Positions 17,538 through 26,246 of a DNA stretch of 64,000 nucleotides are shown one piece after another. The position numbers were made by a program, and so were the translations under genes. This stretch comes from UBA6107 sp034430175. GTDB taxonomy: Bacteria > Chloroflexota > Anaerolineae > Anaerolineales > Anaerolineaceae. The first letter of the stretch is position 1. Every line of letters begins with the position of its first letter. The DNA is taken from contig DAOUFI010000009.1 in assembly GCA_034430175.1 (NCBI GenBank), positions 1-64,000 of the forward strand. The letters are read 5' to 3'. The notes beneath the pieces were generated by a model, which was not told where the DNA came from, did not search any database, and saw only the letters and a list, made by a program, of their open reading frames with translations.

Positions 17538-17566
17538 TTGCATTAAGTAATTGCGAGCGATAAAAT
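17538..17566 (+). promoter_or_regulatory. Promoter of the GH3 gene
   Basis: TTGCAT, 17-base spacer, TAAAAT, about 40 bases before the start codon. Confidence 0.55.
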
Positions 17567-17605
17567 AGAGCAGTATCAGAAAACCCCAGCAATTCAGGAG
17601 AACAT

Positions 17606-19810
17606 ATGAAAAAGTCAAAATCTGAGATCAACCGACGCGTAAATGAGATCCTGGCGAATTTGAGCCTTGAAGAAAAGGTTGGACAACTCGCCCAGATCAG
17701 TGGCGCTGACTTTATGCCCGGCCCAAAAGCCGAAGACACCATCCGCAAAGGCATGGCTGGTTCGGTCTTGTGGCTGAATGATACCAAACGGTTTAATGAG
17801 CTGCAGAAGATCGCTGTTGAAGAAAGCCCTTCTGGCATTCCATTGCTTTTTGCTCTCGATGTGATACATGGATATCGTACCATCTTTCCTGTACCGTTGG
17901 CGATGGCTTCTTCCTGGGATCCATCAGTTCCAGAAAAGGCGCAAACGATCGCAGCTCGCGAAGCCCGTGCAGCTGGTTTGCACTGGACCTTTGGCCCCAT
18001 GCTCGACATCGCCCGTGATGCCCGTTGGGGACGAATTGTCGAAGGAGCTGGCGAGGATCCGTTCCTCGGAGCGGCCATGGCAGCTGCCCAGGTCCGTGGG
18101 TTCCAGGGTGAGAGTATTTCTGACCCTGAACGTGTTGTAGCCTGTGCCAAGCACTTTGCCGGATATGGTTATTCGGAAGGTGGGCGCGATTACGATCCGG
18201 CTTACGTTACTGAAGCACAATTGCGCAATATTGTGTTCCCGCCATTCAAGGCAGCCGTGGACGCCGGAGTTGGCACCTTAATGAGCGCCTATATGGATTT
18301 GAACAACGTACCAGCCAGTGGTAATCGATGGTTGTTGACAGATATTCTCCGCGCGGAAATGGGATTTGAAGGCTTTGTGGTCAGTGATGCCATGGCGATT
18401 GGAAATATGGTCGTCCAGGGACATGCACGTGATAAACGCGACGCTGCCGAACGGGCGATCAATGCCGGTCTCAATATGGATATGGCATCCAGTTCTTACA
18501 TCGAAAACCTGGTCAGTTTGGTTAAAGACGGCTCTGTCTCCATGGAGCAGCTTGAAGCCATGGTTCGCCCAATCCTCGCCGTCAAAGTGGAAATGGGGCT
18601 CTTTGAAAACCCCTATGTGAATGAAAACCTGTTGGCGAAAGTTGTTGCAAGGGCGGATCATCGTCAGGCATCGCGCGAATTGGCAGCCCGGTCCATGGTA
18701 TTGCTGCGGAACGAGGGTGGATTGCTGCCTTTGTCCAAGACAATTAAGAATGTCGCTGTCATCGGCCCGTTGGCTGATTCAATGGAGGCCACTGAAGGTT
18801 CCTGGATGGTGTTTGGGCATACCCCGGCTGCTGTGACCGTGCTCGAGGGTATCCGTGCCAAACTCCCTGGAGCTAACATCACCTACGCCCCCGGTCCTGA
18901 AATTAAACGTGATATCCCGGCTCAGTTTGATGATTTCATGCCCGGCGCGAATGTCCCGGTGCAGACACCTGAAGCTGCTGAAGAAGCTTTCAAGACCGCG
19001 GTTGAGACAGCGAAGTGTGCCGATGTGGTGATCATGGTGCTCGGTGAACGCGATAATATGGCCGGTGAGTTCGCTTGCCGCAGTTCGCTTGACCTTTCTC
19101 ACCGCCAGGAAGAGCTTCTCGAAGCTGTTTGCGCTCTCGGTAAACCGGTGGTGCTGGTATTGCTCAATGGGCGTCCACTCAGTATCAACTGGGCGGCTGA
19201 GCATGTTCCTGCCATTCTGGAAGCCTGGGAACCCGGTACGGAGGGTGGAAACGCCATTGCGGATATACTTTTTGGTGACGTGAATCCAGGCGGTAAGCTG
19301 CCCGTACTATTCCCGCGTAGCGCCGGCCACTCGCCAATGTATTACGCGCGTAACCTTTCGCATCTTCCTGAAAACCATCCACAGTACAAGTCGCGCTATT
19401 GGGATCAACCGACAACACCGTTGTATCCCTTTGGCTTTGGTTTAAGCTATACCACGTTTGAGATTTCCAACCTGAAGCTCGCGGAAACCAAGATTAAGAT
19501 TGGACAATCGTTCACACTGACTGTCGACGTGACCAATACAGGCAAAGTTGAAGGCGATGAAGTTGTCCAACTCTATATCCATCAGAAGTGGGGCACGGAT
19601 ACCCGACCCATGCGCGAGTTGAAAGGATTCAAACGGATCAACCTTCAGCCCGGCGAAAAGAAGGCCGTTGTTTTCCAGCTCAGCCCAAACGAGTTGAGTT
19701 ATTGGAGTACAAAGGTTGGAAAACGCATTCAGGATACCGCAGAGTTTGACCTGTGGGTTGGCAGCGATTCAGACGCAACGCTGCACGCTGAATTCGAAGT
19801 GGTCAATTAA
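17606..19810 (+). CDS. bglX: Glycoside hydrolase family 3 beta-glycosidase
   Basis: A 734-residue GH3 enzyme. The N-terminal TIM barrel (about 1-340) includes LLFALDVIHGYRTIFP, GRIVEGAGEDPFLG, ACAKHFAGYG and GFEGFVVSDAMAI, where Asp261 is the catalytic nucleophile. A second alpha/beta sandwich domain (about 370-590) and a C-terminal fibronectin-III-like domain (about 640-734, with DEVVQLYI) follow. No signal peptide is present, so it probably acts on imported oligosaccharides in the cytoplasm. Start is supported by AGGAG. Beta-glucosidase is most likely; beta-xylosidase or mixed arabinosidase activity cannot be excluded and would suit the arabinose genes downstream. Confidence 0.92.
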   Translation: MKKSKSEINRRVNEILANLSLEEKVGQLAQISGADFMPGPKAEDTIRKGMAGSVLWLNDTKRFNELQKIAVEESPSGIPLLFALDVIHGYRTIFPVPLAMASSWDPSVPEKAQTIAAREARAAGLHWTFGPMLDIARDARWGRIVEGAGEDPFLGAAMAAAQVRGFQGESISDPERVVACAKHFAGYGYSEGGRDYDPAYVTEAQLRNIVFPPFKAAVDAGVGTLMSAYMDLNNVPASGNRWLLTDILRAEMGFEGFVVSDAMAIGNMVVQGHARDKRDAAERAINAGLNMDMASSSYIENLVSLVKDGSVSMEQLEAMVRPILAVKVEMGLFENPYVNENLLAKVVARADHRQASRELAARSMVLLRNEGGLLPLSKTIKNVAVIGPLADSMEATEGSWMVFGHTPAAVTVLEGIRAKLPGANITYAPGPEIKRDIPAQFDDFMPGANVPVQTPEAAEEAFKTAVETAKCADVVIMVLGERDNMAGEFACRSSLDLSHRQEELLEAVCALGKPVVLVLLNGRPLSINWAAEHVPAILEAWEPGTEGGNAIADILFGDVNPGGKLPVLFPRSAGHSPMYYARNLSHLPENHPQYKSRYWDQPTTPLYPFGFGLSYTTFEISNLKLAETKIKIGQSFTLTVDVTNTGKVEGDEVVQLYIHQKWGTDTRPMRELKGFKRINLQPGEKKAVVFQLSPNELSYWSTKVGKRIQDTAEFDLWVGSDSDATLHAEFEVVN

Positions 19811-19828
19811 TTTGAGTTTATATATATC

Positions 19829-19862
19829 AATGGGGCACCTGATGGGTGCCTCATTGTAATTT
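19829..19862 (+). terminator. Terminator after the GH3 gene
   Basis: AATGGGGCACC pairs with GGGTGCCTCATT around the loop TGAT, followed by GTAATTT. Confidence 0.6.
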
Positions 19863-19927
19863 AAGGCCATATTTGAGTATTTTAATCTAACAAAAAACAT
19901 CAGCAATATCAGATTGGGGAAAACCTA

Positions 19928-19956
19928 TTGACTTTCGATTCAGAAATTGCTATATT
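19928..19956 (+). promoter_or_regulatory. Promoter of the LacI-type regulator
   Basis: TTGACT at 19928-19933, exactly 17 bases, TATATT at 19951-19956. The operator begins three bases later. Confidence 0.75.
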
Positions 19957-19958
19957 AT

Positions 19959-19982
19959 GTGAGCGGTCACGTGACCGCTCAC
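19959..19982 (+). promoter_or_regulatory. Palindromic operator, probably of the LacI-type regulator
   Basis: A perfect 24-bp palindrome, GTGAGCGGTCAC and its mirror, placed over the transcription start just behind the -10 box. That is the size and symmetry of LacI-family sites and predicts autorepression by the next gene. Confidence 0.75.
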
Positions 19983-20019
19983 ATTTCTAAGTCAACAAAA
20001 GCGCACAATTGGTGAAACC

Positions 20020-21051
20020 TTGATCAAAAATAGTAATAAATCCACTATTTATGATGTCGCCGAAAAAGCAGGAGTCTCACGGCAAACGGTTTCACGTGTC
20101 ATTAATAATCGGCAGGACGTGTCTGATGAAACCCGCAAGCGGGTAAAAGAGGTGATGGCTGAGCTCAACTACCAACCCAATGCGGTCGCGCAAAGTCTCA
20201 GCCGTCAAAAAAGTTATCTCTTCGGTGTCGTCACTGCTGGATTGAAGTACATTGGCCCATCCAGAACACTTAGTGGAATAACTAATAAGACCGAAGAATT
20301 GGGTTATGGTTTGCTCCTTAAAGAGATGGAATACTCCAACTCGGCCAATGTGATCCCTTTACTGGATTGGTTCAAATCGCACCAGGTGGATGGAATTATC
20401 TGGGCAGCACCCGAGATAGAAGACAATCGTCGCTGGGTCAGGGATGTTTTCCCACTCATCGATATTCCGATCATTTTCCTAACCATGGAAGAGCAGAAGA
20501 ATGTAACAGTGGTCACTACTGATAACTTTACAGGTTCAAAGGAAGCAGTAAATCATCTGCTCAAACAGGGTAGGAGAAATATTGGCCATATATCTGGCCC
20601 ATTAAATTGGTGGGAAGCCCGGGAAAGGAAGAGGGGTTGGGAAACTGCCCTTGCAGAGGGTGGCATTGAAGTGACTGATCGTATGTGGACCCAAGGGAAT
20701 TGGTCGCCAAAAAGCGGAAGATCAGCTTTTCTTGAGTTGATTGAGAAATTTCCAGAAATGGATAGCATTTTTGTTGGCAATGATCAGATGGCATTAAGTG
20801 TTTTACAGTCATCTTTGAAATTAGGCAAAAGGGTGCCGCAGGACTTATCAGTAATTGGATTCGACGGTATTGCCGATTCTGAATTTTATAGCCCCTCTTT
20901 GTCAACAGTATCTCAAAACCAGGACGAATTAGGAAGAATTGCTGTTGCTGAGTTGGTTTCACAGATCGAGAGCGAATTATCCGACAACAAGGTGGTGGAA
21001 CCAAAGTACATCACAATTCAACCAGAGCTAATTATTCGTGAGAGTTCGTAA
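20020..21051 (+). CDS. LacI-family transcriptional regulator
   Basis: A 343-residue repressor. The N-terminal helix-turn-helix and hinge helix read TIYDVAEKAGVSRQTVSR then NYQPNAVAQSLSR. A periplasmic-binding-like effector domain follows (about 62-340, with DGIIWAAPEI, SVIGFDGI and STVSQNQDELGR). It starts with TTG behind GGTGA. It precedes the sugar ABC importer and arabinose genes, so it probably senses arabinose or a related pentose and controls them. Its own promoter carries a perfect palindrome; I did not find a second copy before the binding-protein gene, so control of that operon could be by read-through or another site. Confidence 0.92.
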   Translation: MIKNSNKSTIYDVAEKAGVSRQTVSRVINNRQDVSDETRKRVKEVMAELNYQPNAVAQSLSRQKSYLFGVVTAGLKYIGPSRTLSGITNKTEELGYGLLLKEMEYSNSANVIPLLDWFKSHQVDGIIWAAPEIEDNRRWVRDVFPLIDIPIIFLTMEEQKNVTVVTTDNFTGSKEAVNHLLKQGRRNIGHISGPLNWWEARERKRGWETALAEGGIEVTDRMWTQGNWSPKSGRSAFLELIEKFPEMDSIFVGNDQMALSVLQSSLKLGKRVPQDLSVIGFDGIADSEFYSPSLSTVSQNQDELGRIAVAELVSQIESELSDNKVVEPKYITIQPELIIRESS

Positions 21052-21221
21052 ATTCATGTAAAGGAGGTGGTAATCATTCTTATCTTCTTAAATTGGAAAT
21101 GCTCTAATTGATTAGAGGCCAACCAGAGCATTCCCAGGGTGACGATTATTCTCATACGAAATGAGATATGTCGCCAAAGTGATTTTAACTCAAAACTAAC
21201 AAATTGTAATTGGAGGAGAGT

Positions 21222-22262
21222 ATGTTTAAAAAGAACGTGTTGAAAGTTGTTATGCTTTTCGCAATTCTCGCGATGGTGTTGAGCGCATGCGGAAACGCAG
21301 CAAAACCCGCTGCCACCCAGGCAGCTGTTGCCCCCACTGAAGCTGCTGCTGCGAAACCCTTCGGGCAGGCATCCTGCGCCCCGAACTGTGGTTATAAAGA
21401 TTTGGTTTTGTGCTTCCCCCAACTTGGCGCTGAGAGCGACTGGCGTACTGCCGATACCGCTTCATTCAAAGATGAAGCCGCAAAAGATGGCTTTACATTG
21501 GTCTTCTCCGATGCCCAGCAGAAACAGGAAAACCAGATCTCTGCAGTGCGCGCCTGCATTCAGCAGGGTGTGAGCGTGATTGCTCTGCCGCCTGTAGTTG
21601 AAGATGGTTGGGACGCAGTTCTGACTGAAGCTTTCAATGCTGGTATCCCTGTCATCATTGTGGATCGCTCCGTATCTGCTGATCCTTCCCTGTATGTTTC
21701 CCACATCGGTTCCGATATGGAACTCGAGGGAAAACGCGCTGCTGAAGAATTCAACAAGAAATTCCCCGATGGCGCCAAAATCTTGGAACTCTCCGGAACC
21801 ACTGGCTCTGGTGCTGCAGTTGGCCGCGCAAAGGGTTTCCGCGAAGCTTTGAACGCCAATATCGAGATCATTGATTCCCAGACTGGTAACTTCACCCGCG
21901 CCGAGGCTGTTCCTGTGATGCAGGCCTTCCTCCAGAAATACAAACCCGGTGTTGATTTCCAGGGCATTTTCATTCACAATGATGATATGGGCCTCGGTGC
22001 CATTGAAGCTTTGAAAGCCGCTGGCGTGAATCCCGGCGATCTCTTCATCGTCTCCGTTGATGGTACTCGTGGTGGTTTCCAGGCCATGGTTGATGGTTGG
22101 TTCCAGGCTGATGTCGAATGCAATCCGTTGCTCGCTCCGCAGGTTGTTGAAATGGCTCTGAAGATCATGAATGGTCAACCCGTTGACAAGAACGTTCTGA
22201 CCGATGAGACCGTTTACTACCCCGAGAATGCTGCTGAACTGCTTCCGACTCGCAAGTACTAA
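21222..22262 (+). CDS. Sugar ABC transporter substrate-binding lipoprotein
   Basis: A 346-residue extracellular binding protein. The signal peptide ends in the lipobox LSAC (Cys about residue 22), so it is a membrane-anchored lipoprotein, followed by an Ala/Pro/Thr linker. The mature part is the two-lobe periplasmic-binding fold of the ribose/galactofuranose group (DAQQKQENQISAVRACIQQG, IPVIIVDRSV, IFIHNDDMGLGAIEAL). The start is MFKKNV behind GGAGGAG; the frame opens four codons earlier. It is the first gene of the importer set and most resembles the YtfQ branch. L-arabinose is the likely ligand because of the downstream araA and araD. Confidence 0.92.
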   Translation: MFKKNVLKVVMLFAILAMVLSACGNAAKPAATQAAVAPTEAAAAKPFGQASCAPNCGYKDLVLCFPQLGAESDWRTADTASFKDEAAKDGFTLVFSDAQQKQENQISAVRACIQQGVSVIALPPVVEDGWDAVLTEAFNAGIPVIIVDRSVSADPSLYVSHIGSDMELEGKRAAEEFNKKFPDGAKILELSGTTGSGAAVGRAKGFREALNANIEIIDSQTGNFTRAEAVPVMQAFLQKYKPGVDFQGIFIHNDDMGLGAIEALKAAGVNPGDLFIVSVDGTRGGFQAMVDGWFQADVECNPLLAPQVVEMALKIMNGQPVDKNVLTDETVYYPENAAELLPTRKY

Positions 22263-22312
22263 ACCGCTTCTCAAATAAGGTCTCCAGTCAATATCGGAGA
22301 TTGAGATATAAG

Positions 22313-22352
22313 ACGGGGAGCGGCAGTGCAAGAACCAGTTGCCGCTCCCCGT
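22313..22352 (+). terminator. Strong hairpin between binding protein and permease
   Basis: A 13-bp perfect stem: ACGGGGAGCGGCA at 22313-22325 pairs with TGCCGCTCCCCGT at 22340-22352. No T-run follows. Such hairpins behind binding-protein genes usually protect or partly terminate the transcript, giving more binding protein than permease. Confidence 0.55.
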
Positions 22353-22504
22353 TCAAAAGAAGGTCAAACGATTTGTACGGCTTACAAAGAATGAAAAGAT
22401 TCATAGCAGCAGGGATCGATTGTAGCGCGGATAAATTTTAGAATTCTTACAAACCCGCAAATACATTTGGTCCAGACCTTGAGTCAAAACATGGCAGGAG
22501 AAAT

Positions 22505-23596
22505 ATGAAACAAAAGTCTCTTTTTCGGCGGTTTCGTGAAAGTCAATGTTTCTGGCCTTTTGTCGCCTGGATCATTATTCTGGCGTTTGATGCAATCATT
22601 GATCCCACCTTTTTCCGGCTTGGCATAATCCAGGATCCTGTGTATGGAAATCATCTATACGGGAATCTTGTTGACATCTTTAATAATGGCGCGCCATTGA
22701 TGTTGGTGGCAATTGGTATGACGCTGGTGATTGCTACAGGAGGAATCGATCTTTCTGTAGGTGCAGTCATCGCGATTTCTGCTGCGATGGGCGCGGTATT
22801 GATTAACCCAGCGCTGGGAAACCAACTCATTTCGAATGAAATTCTAACAAAGAATGCGACGAACACACCATTGCCGCTTATCATTCTGGCTGATCTTGCA
22901 GCCGGAACTTTGTGTGGTTTATGGAATGGCTTGCTCGTTTCCAGAGGGAAGATCCAACCGATGGTAGCAACTCTCATCCTGATGGTAGCAGGACGGGGTA
23001 TCGCCCAGTTGATCACCAATGGGCAGATCATGACCATCTACTATACTCCTTATTACTGGTTTGGGAATGGCTATATTTTAGGTCTTCCAGTTTCTATTTA
23101 CATTGTTGCGTTGGTCTTGATCCTTGGTTGGATTCTGGTCAGAAAAACTTCGATTGGGTTATTCATCGAATCAGTGGGTATCAACGCAAAATCTGCCTAT
23201 TACAGCGGCATCAATGAAAAGAACGTGAAACTGATCGCTTATATGTTCTGCGGATTCTGCGGTGCCATCGCCGGTTTAATCTTGAGCTCTTACGTCCATA
23301 GCGCTGATGGTAATAACAATGGGCTTTATTACGAGTTGGATGCCATCCTTGCTGTGGTTATGGGGGGAACCTTGATGACCGGTGGCCGATTCAACCTGTT
23401 GGCTAGCACGATTGGAGCGGTGGTGATTTGGACATTCACTGTGACCGTTTATCACCTGGGTGTTCCCGCGAACGCGCTCATGGCAGCCAAGGCCATTCTG
23501 GTACTTGTGGTCATTTTACTCTACTCAGATTATATGCGGCGATTTATGAACAGAATTTCCGAGCAAAGAGGTGCCAAACATGAAACAACGAATTAA
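22505..23596 (+). CDS. Sugar ABC transporter permease (YtfT-like)
   Basis: A 363-residue inner-membrane permease of the RbsC/AraH class with about 8-10 helices. Motifs are LVAIGMTLVIATGGIDLSVG near residue 70 and AVVMGGTLMTGGRFNLLAS near residue 285, the family's two signatures. The N-terminus is cytoplasmic and basic. It overlaps the next permease, so the two probably form a heterodimeric channel, as in the E. coli YtfT/YjfF galactofuranose system. Confidence 0.92.
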   Translation: MKQKSLFRRFRESQCFWPFVAWIIILAFDAIIDPTFFRLGIIQDPVYGNHLYGNLVDIFNNGAPLMLVAIGMTLVIATGGIDLSVGAVIAISAAMGAVLINPALGNQLISNEILTKNATNTPLPLIILADLAAGTLCGLWNGLLVSRGKIQPMVATLILMVAGRGIAQLITNGQIMTIYYTPYYWFGNGYILGLPVSIYIVALVLILGWILVRKTSIGLFIESVGINAKSAYYSGINEKNVKLIAYMFCGFCGAIAGLILSSYVHSADGNNNGLYYELDAILAVVMGGTLMTGGRFNLLASTIGAVVIWTFTVTVYHLGVPANALMAAKAILVLVVILLYSDYMRRFMNRISEQRGAKHETTN

Positions 23597-24572
23597 GTTC
23601 ATTCTTCTGCGTTTTGGCCCTTTGCTTCTGACCTTCGCGGTATTTGTACTGGTCTATTTTGTCGGTGGGCAGTTGTACCCAGCCATGAAAAAACCACAAG
23701 TGTTCTTCAATCTCTTCATTAATGATTCGAGCCTGCTCCTTGTATCAATCGGAATGACGCTCGTAATCCTCACTGGTGGCATGGATCTTTCTGTGGGTGG
23801 AGTGATCGCTCTTACAAGCACCGCCTCAGCAGTGATGCTACGTGAGGGAGCAAGTCCTTATGTGGTCGTCCCATTGATGATCTTAATTGGTGTGGGCCTG
23901 GGAGCGTTGATGGGTTGGATCATTCAAGATTTGAAAGTACAGCCTTTCATTGCAACACTGATGGGATTGTTCTTTGCGCGTGGCATGGCGTATATCATCA
24001 GCCTAACCTCGGTTAGCATCAAGAACCCTCTCTACATGAAAATCGCTTTGACCCCTATCTACATTCCCTTTTTCGAGAAAACTTACGTTTACGTCACCAC
24101 TCTGGTGGGACCGATCATGTTGCTCGTAGCGATCTATATAAGTTTCTTCACTCGCTTTGGTCGTACCCTTTACGCGATCGGAAGTAATGAACAGTCGGCC
24201 ATTCTGATGGGTCTGCCGGTTAGGAGAACCAAGATTTTGGTGTATGCATTCAGCGGACTTTGTTCCTCTCTTGGAGGCATCGTCTTCAGTATGTCACTGT
24301 TAGCTGGGTATGGACAATTCGCATCCGGAATGGAACTGGATTCGATCGCCGCGGTTGTCATTGGCGGAACATCGCTTGCAGGCGGAATGGGCAATGTTAT
24401 TGGGACACTCTTTGGGGTGTTGATTCATGGCACGATCGTCTCGATCCTTCAATTCAACGGCACACTCAGCTCATGGTGGACCAGGATCGGTGTCGGTTTG
24501 TTGACATTGATCGCAATTGGTATCCAAAGCGTATTTTATATTCGGAAAAAACGATCAGATAAGACACCATAA
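23580..24572 (+). CDS. Sugar ABC transporter permease (YjfF-like)
   Basis: A 330-residue second permease of the same class. Signatures are LLVSIGMTLVILTGGMDLSVG-like (residues about 55-75) and AVVIGGTSLAGGMGNVIG. The ATG at 23580 is preferred over the GTG three codons earlier, because GAGG lies eight bases before it. It overlaps the previous gene by 17 bases. It resembles YjfF more than YtfT, consistent with a two-subunit pore. Confidence 0.92.
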   Translation: MKQRIKFILLRFGPLLLTFAVFVLVYFVGGQLYPAMKKPQVFFNLFINDSSLLLVSIGMTLVILTGGMDLSVGGVIALTSTASAVMLREGASPYVVVPLMILIGVGLGALMGWIIQDLKVQPFIATLMGLFFARGMAYIISLTSVSIKNPLYMKIALTPIYIPFFEKTYVYVTTLVGPIMLLVAIYISFFTRFGRTLYAIGSNEQSAILMGLPVRRTKILVYAFSGLCSSLGGIVFSMSLLAGYGQFASGMELDSIAAVVIGGTSLAGGMGNVIGTLFGVLIHGTIVSILQFNGTLSSWWTRIGVGLLTLIAIGIQSVFYIRKKRSDKTP

Positions 24573-24633
24573 ATCTTCTCGATCGACCCGAAAGAAACTA
24601 AAAGTTACTGTCTGAAAGGCATTGAGGCTAAGT

Positions 24634-26151
24634 ATGGCTGAGAAAACAAATGAGATTATAAGAATGGAAGGGATTTGCAAATCCTTCCTTGGAGTACAGG
24701 CGCTAGATAATGTTGATTTTTCTCTGCTACAGGGAGAAATCCACGCGCTGGTGGGTGAGAATGGCGCCGGAAAATCGACCTTGATCAAGGTTCTTACTGG
24801 CGTAGAGCAACCCGATGAAGGCACGATTTTCATTAATAATCAGAAAACCACGATCCACTCTCCCGGGCAGGCGCAGACACTTGGTATTAGCACGGTATAT
24901 CAAGAGGTCAACCTTTGCCCTCATTTGAGTGTGGCGGAAAATATCTTGATCGGTCGAGAGCCACATAAATTTGGGTTTATCGATAATCGGGCAATGAACA
25001 ACCAGGCAAGAGAGATTCTCCTTGGCCTTGGGGTGGATCTGGATGTCACCCAAACATTAGGAACCTGCTCAGTAGCCGTACAACAAATGGCAGCGATCGC
25101 TCGCGCGCTTGAGATTTCTTCAGCGAAGGTATTGGTGTTGGATGAACCGACCTCCAGCCTGGACGTTAATGAAACTGAGCAACTATTCACGGTGATGCGC
25201 CGGTTGAAAAGTGAGGGAGTGGCGATCATCTTCATTACCCACTTCCTGAACCAGATCTACGAAATTGCCGATCGGATCACTGTGCTTCGCAATGGTAAAT
25301 TGGTTGGCACCTATGAAGTCAAGAAACTACCGAAACTCGAATTAATCACAAAGATGATTGGCCGTTCACTGGTTGAATACGATGAGATGGTCGCGATAAA
25401 GAAAGAAAGCCGAAAATTCATCAAAGGTGACGCCTGGTTTGTTGCCAATCAATTGACTGATTCTGCTTGCATTGAACCATTTGATCTGAACTTGAAGGCT
25501 GGAGAAGTGTTGGGGTTGGCAGGATTACTGGGTTCAGGCAGAACTGAGGTTGCCCAATTGCTATTTGGAGTCAACCATCCCACTAGCGGATCGTTAATGA
25601 TCGATGGAGAAGAGGTCAAAGAGCATTCTCCTCTCAAGTCGATCGGCTTGGGTATCGGTCTCTGCCCGGAAGATCGCAAGGATGCGGGTATTATTGGTGA
25701 ATTGACCGTACGCGAGAATATCATCCTGGCAATGCAGGCCGGCCTGGGATGGTTCAAATTTTTGCGAATCCAGGAACAATATGCCATTGCCGACAAGTAT
25801 ATTAAATTGCTCAATATCGCCACACCTTCAGCCGATCAGTTGGTGAAGAATTTGAGCGGCGGGAATCAGCAAAAAGTGATCCTGGCTCGCTGGTTGGCGA
25901 CCAACCCGCGTTTGCTCATCTTGGATGAGCCCACCCGCGGCATCGATGTGGGCGCTAAAGCAGAGATCCAGAAGCTCGTTCTTTCCCTGGCTGAGGAAGG
26001 AAAATCTTGTATTTTCATTTCATCCGAATTGGAAGAAGTACTGCGTACCAGTCACCGCGTGGCAGTGATGCGTGAACGTAAGATGGTCGCTGAATTCACG
26101 GATGAATCGGGTGATGAGATCATGCAGGCCATCGCCGGAAGTGGATCGTAA
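24634..26151 (+). CDS. Sugar ABC transporter ATPase with two nucleotide-binding domains
   Basis: A 505-residue ATPase of the RbsA/MglA/YtfR type. Domain 1 has Walker A GENGAGKST, and Walker B VLVLDEPTSSLD; its usual LSxGQ signature is replaced by CSVAVQQM, as in this family. Domain 2 has a degenerate P-loop GLLGSGRTE, signature LSGGNQQK and LLILDEPTRGID. Start ATG follows GAGG. It energises the importer made by the two upstream permeases. The order binding protein, permease, permease, ATPase differs from the common ribose order, and the set leads straight into the sugar-catabolic genes. Confidence 0.93.
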   Translation: MAEKTNEIIRMEGICKSFLGVQALDNVDFSLLQGEIHALVGENGAGKSTLIKVLTGVEQPDEGTIFINNQKTTIHSPGQAQTLGISTVYQEVNLCPHLSVAENILIGREPHKFGFIDNRAMNNQAREILLGLGVDLDVTQTLGTCSVAVQQMAAIARALEISSAKVLVLDEPTSSLDVNETEQLFTVMRRLKSEGVAIIFITHFLNQIYEIADRITVLRNGKLVGTYEVKKLPKLELITKMIGRSLVEYDEMVAIKKESRKFIKGDAWFVANQLTDSACIEPFDLNLKAGEVLGLAGLLGSGRTEVAQLLFGVNHPTSGSLMIDGEEVKEHSPLKSIGLGIGLCPEDRKDAGIIGELTVRENIILAMQAGLGWFKFLRIQEQYAIADKYIKLLNIATPSADQLVKNLSGGNQQKVILARWLATNPRLLILDEPTRGIDVGAKAEIQKLVLSLAEEGKSCIFISSELEEVLRTSHRVAVMRERKMVAEFTDESGDEIMQAIAGSGS

Positions 26152-26246
26152 GCGACAATTCACCGATTCGAGGAAACACTCATTATTTGATGATCGACAT
26201 AAAGAAATTGTCATTAACCATGCATTTCAAAGGAACGGCTTGACCA

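Noticed and set aside
21462..22331. 289-codon minus-strand frame
   Set aside because: Antisense to the binding-protein gene, whose signal peptide, lipobox and family motifs are clear; no family match.
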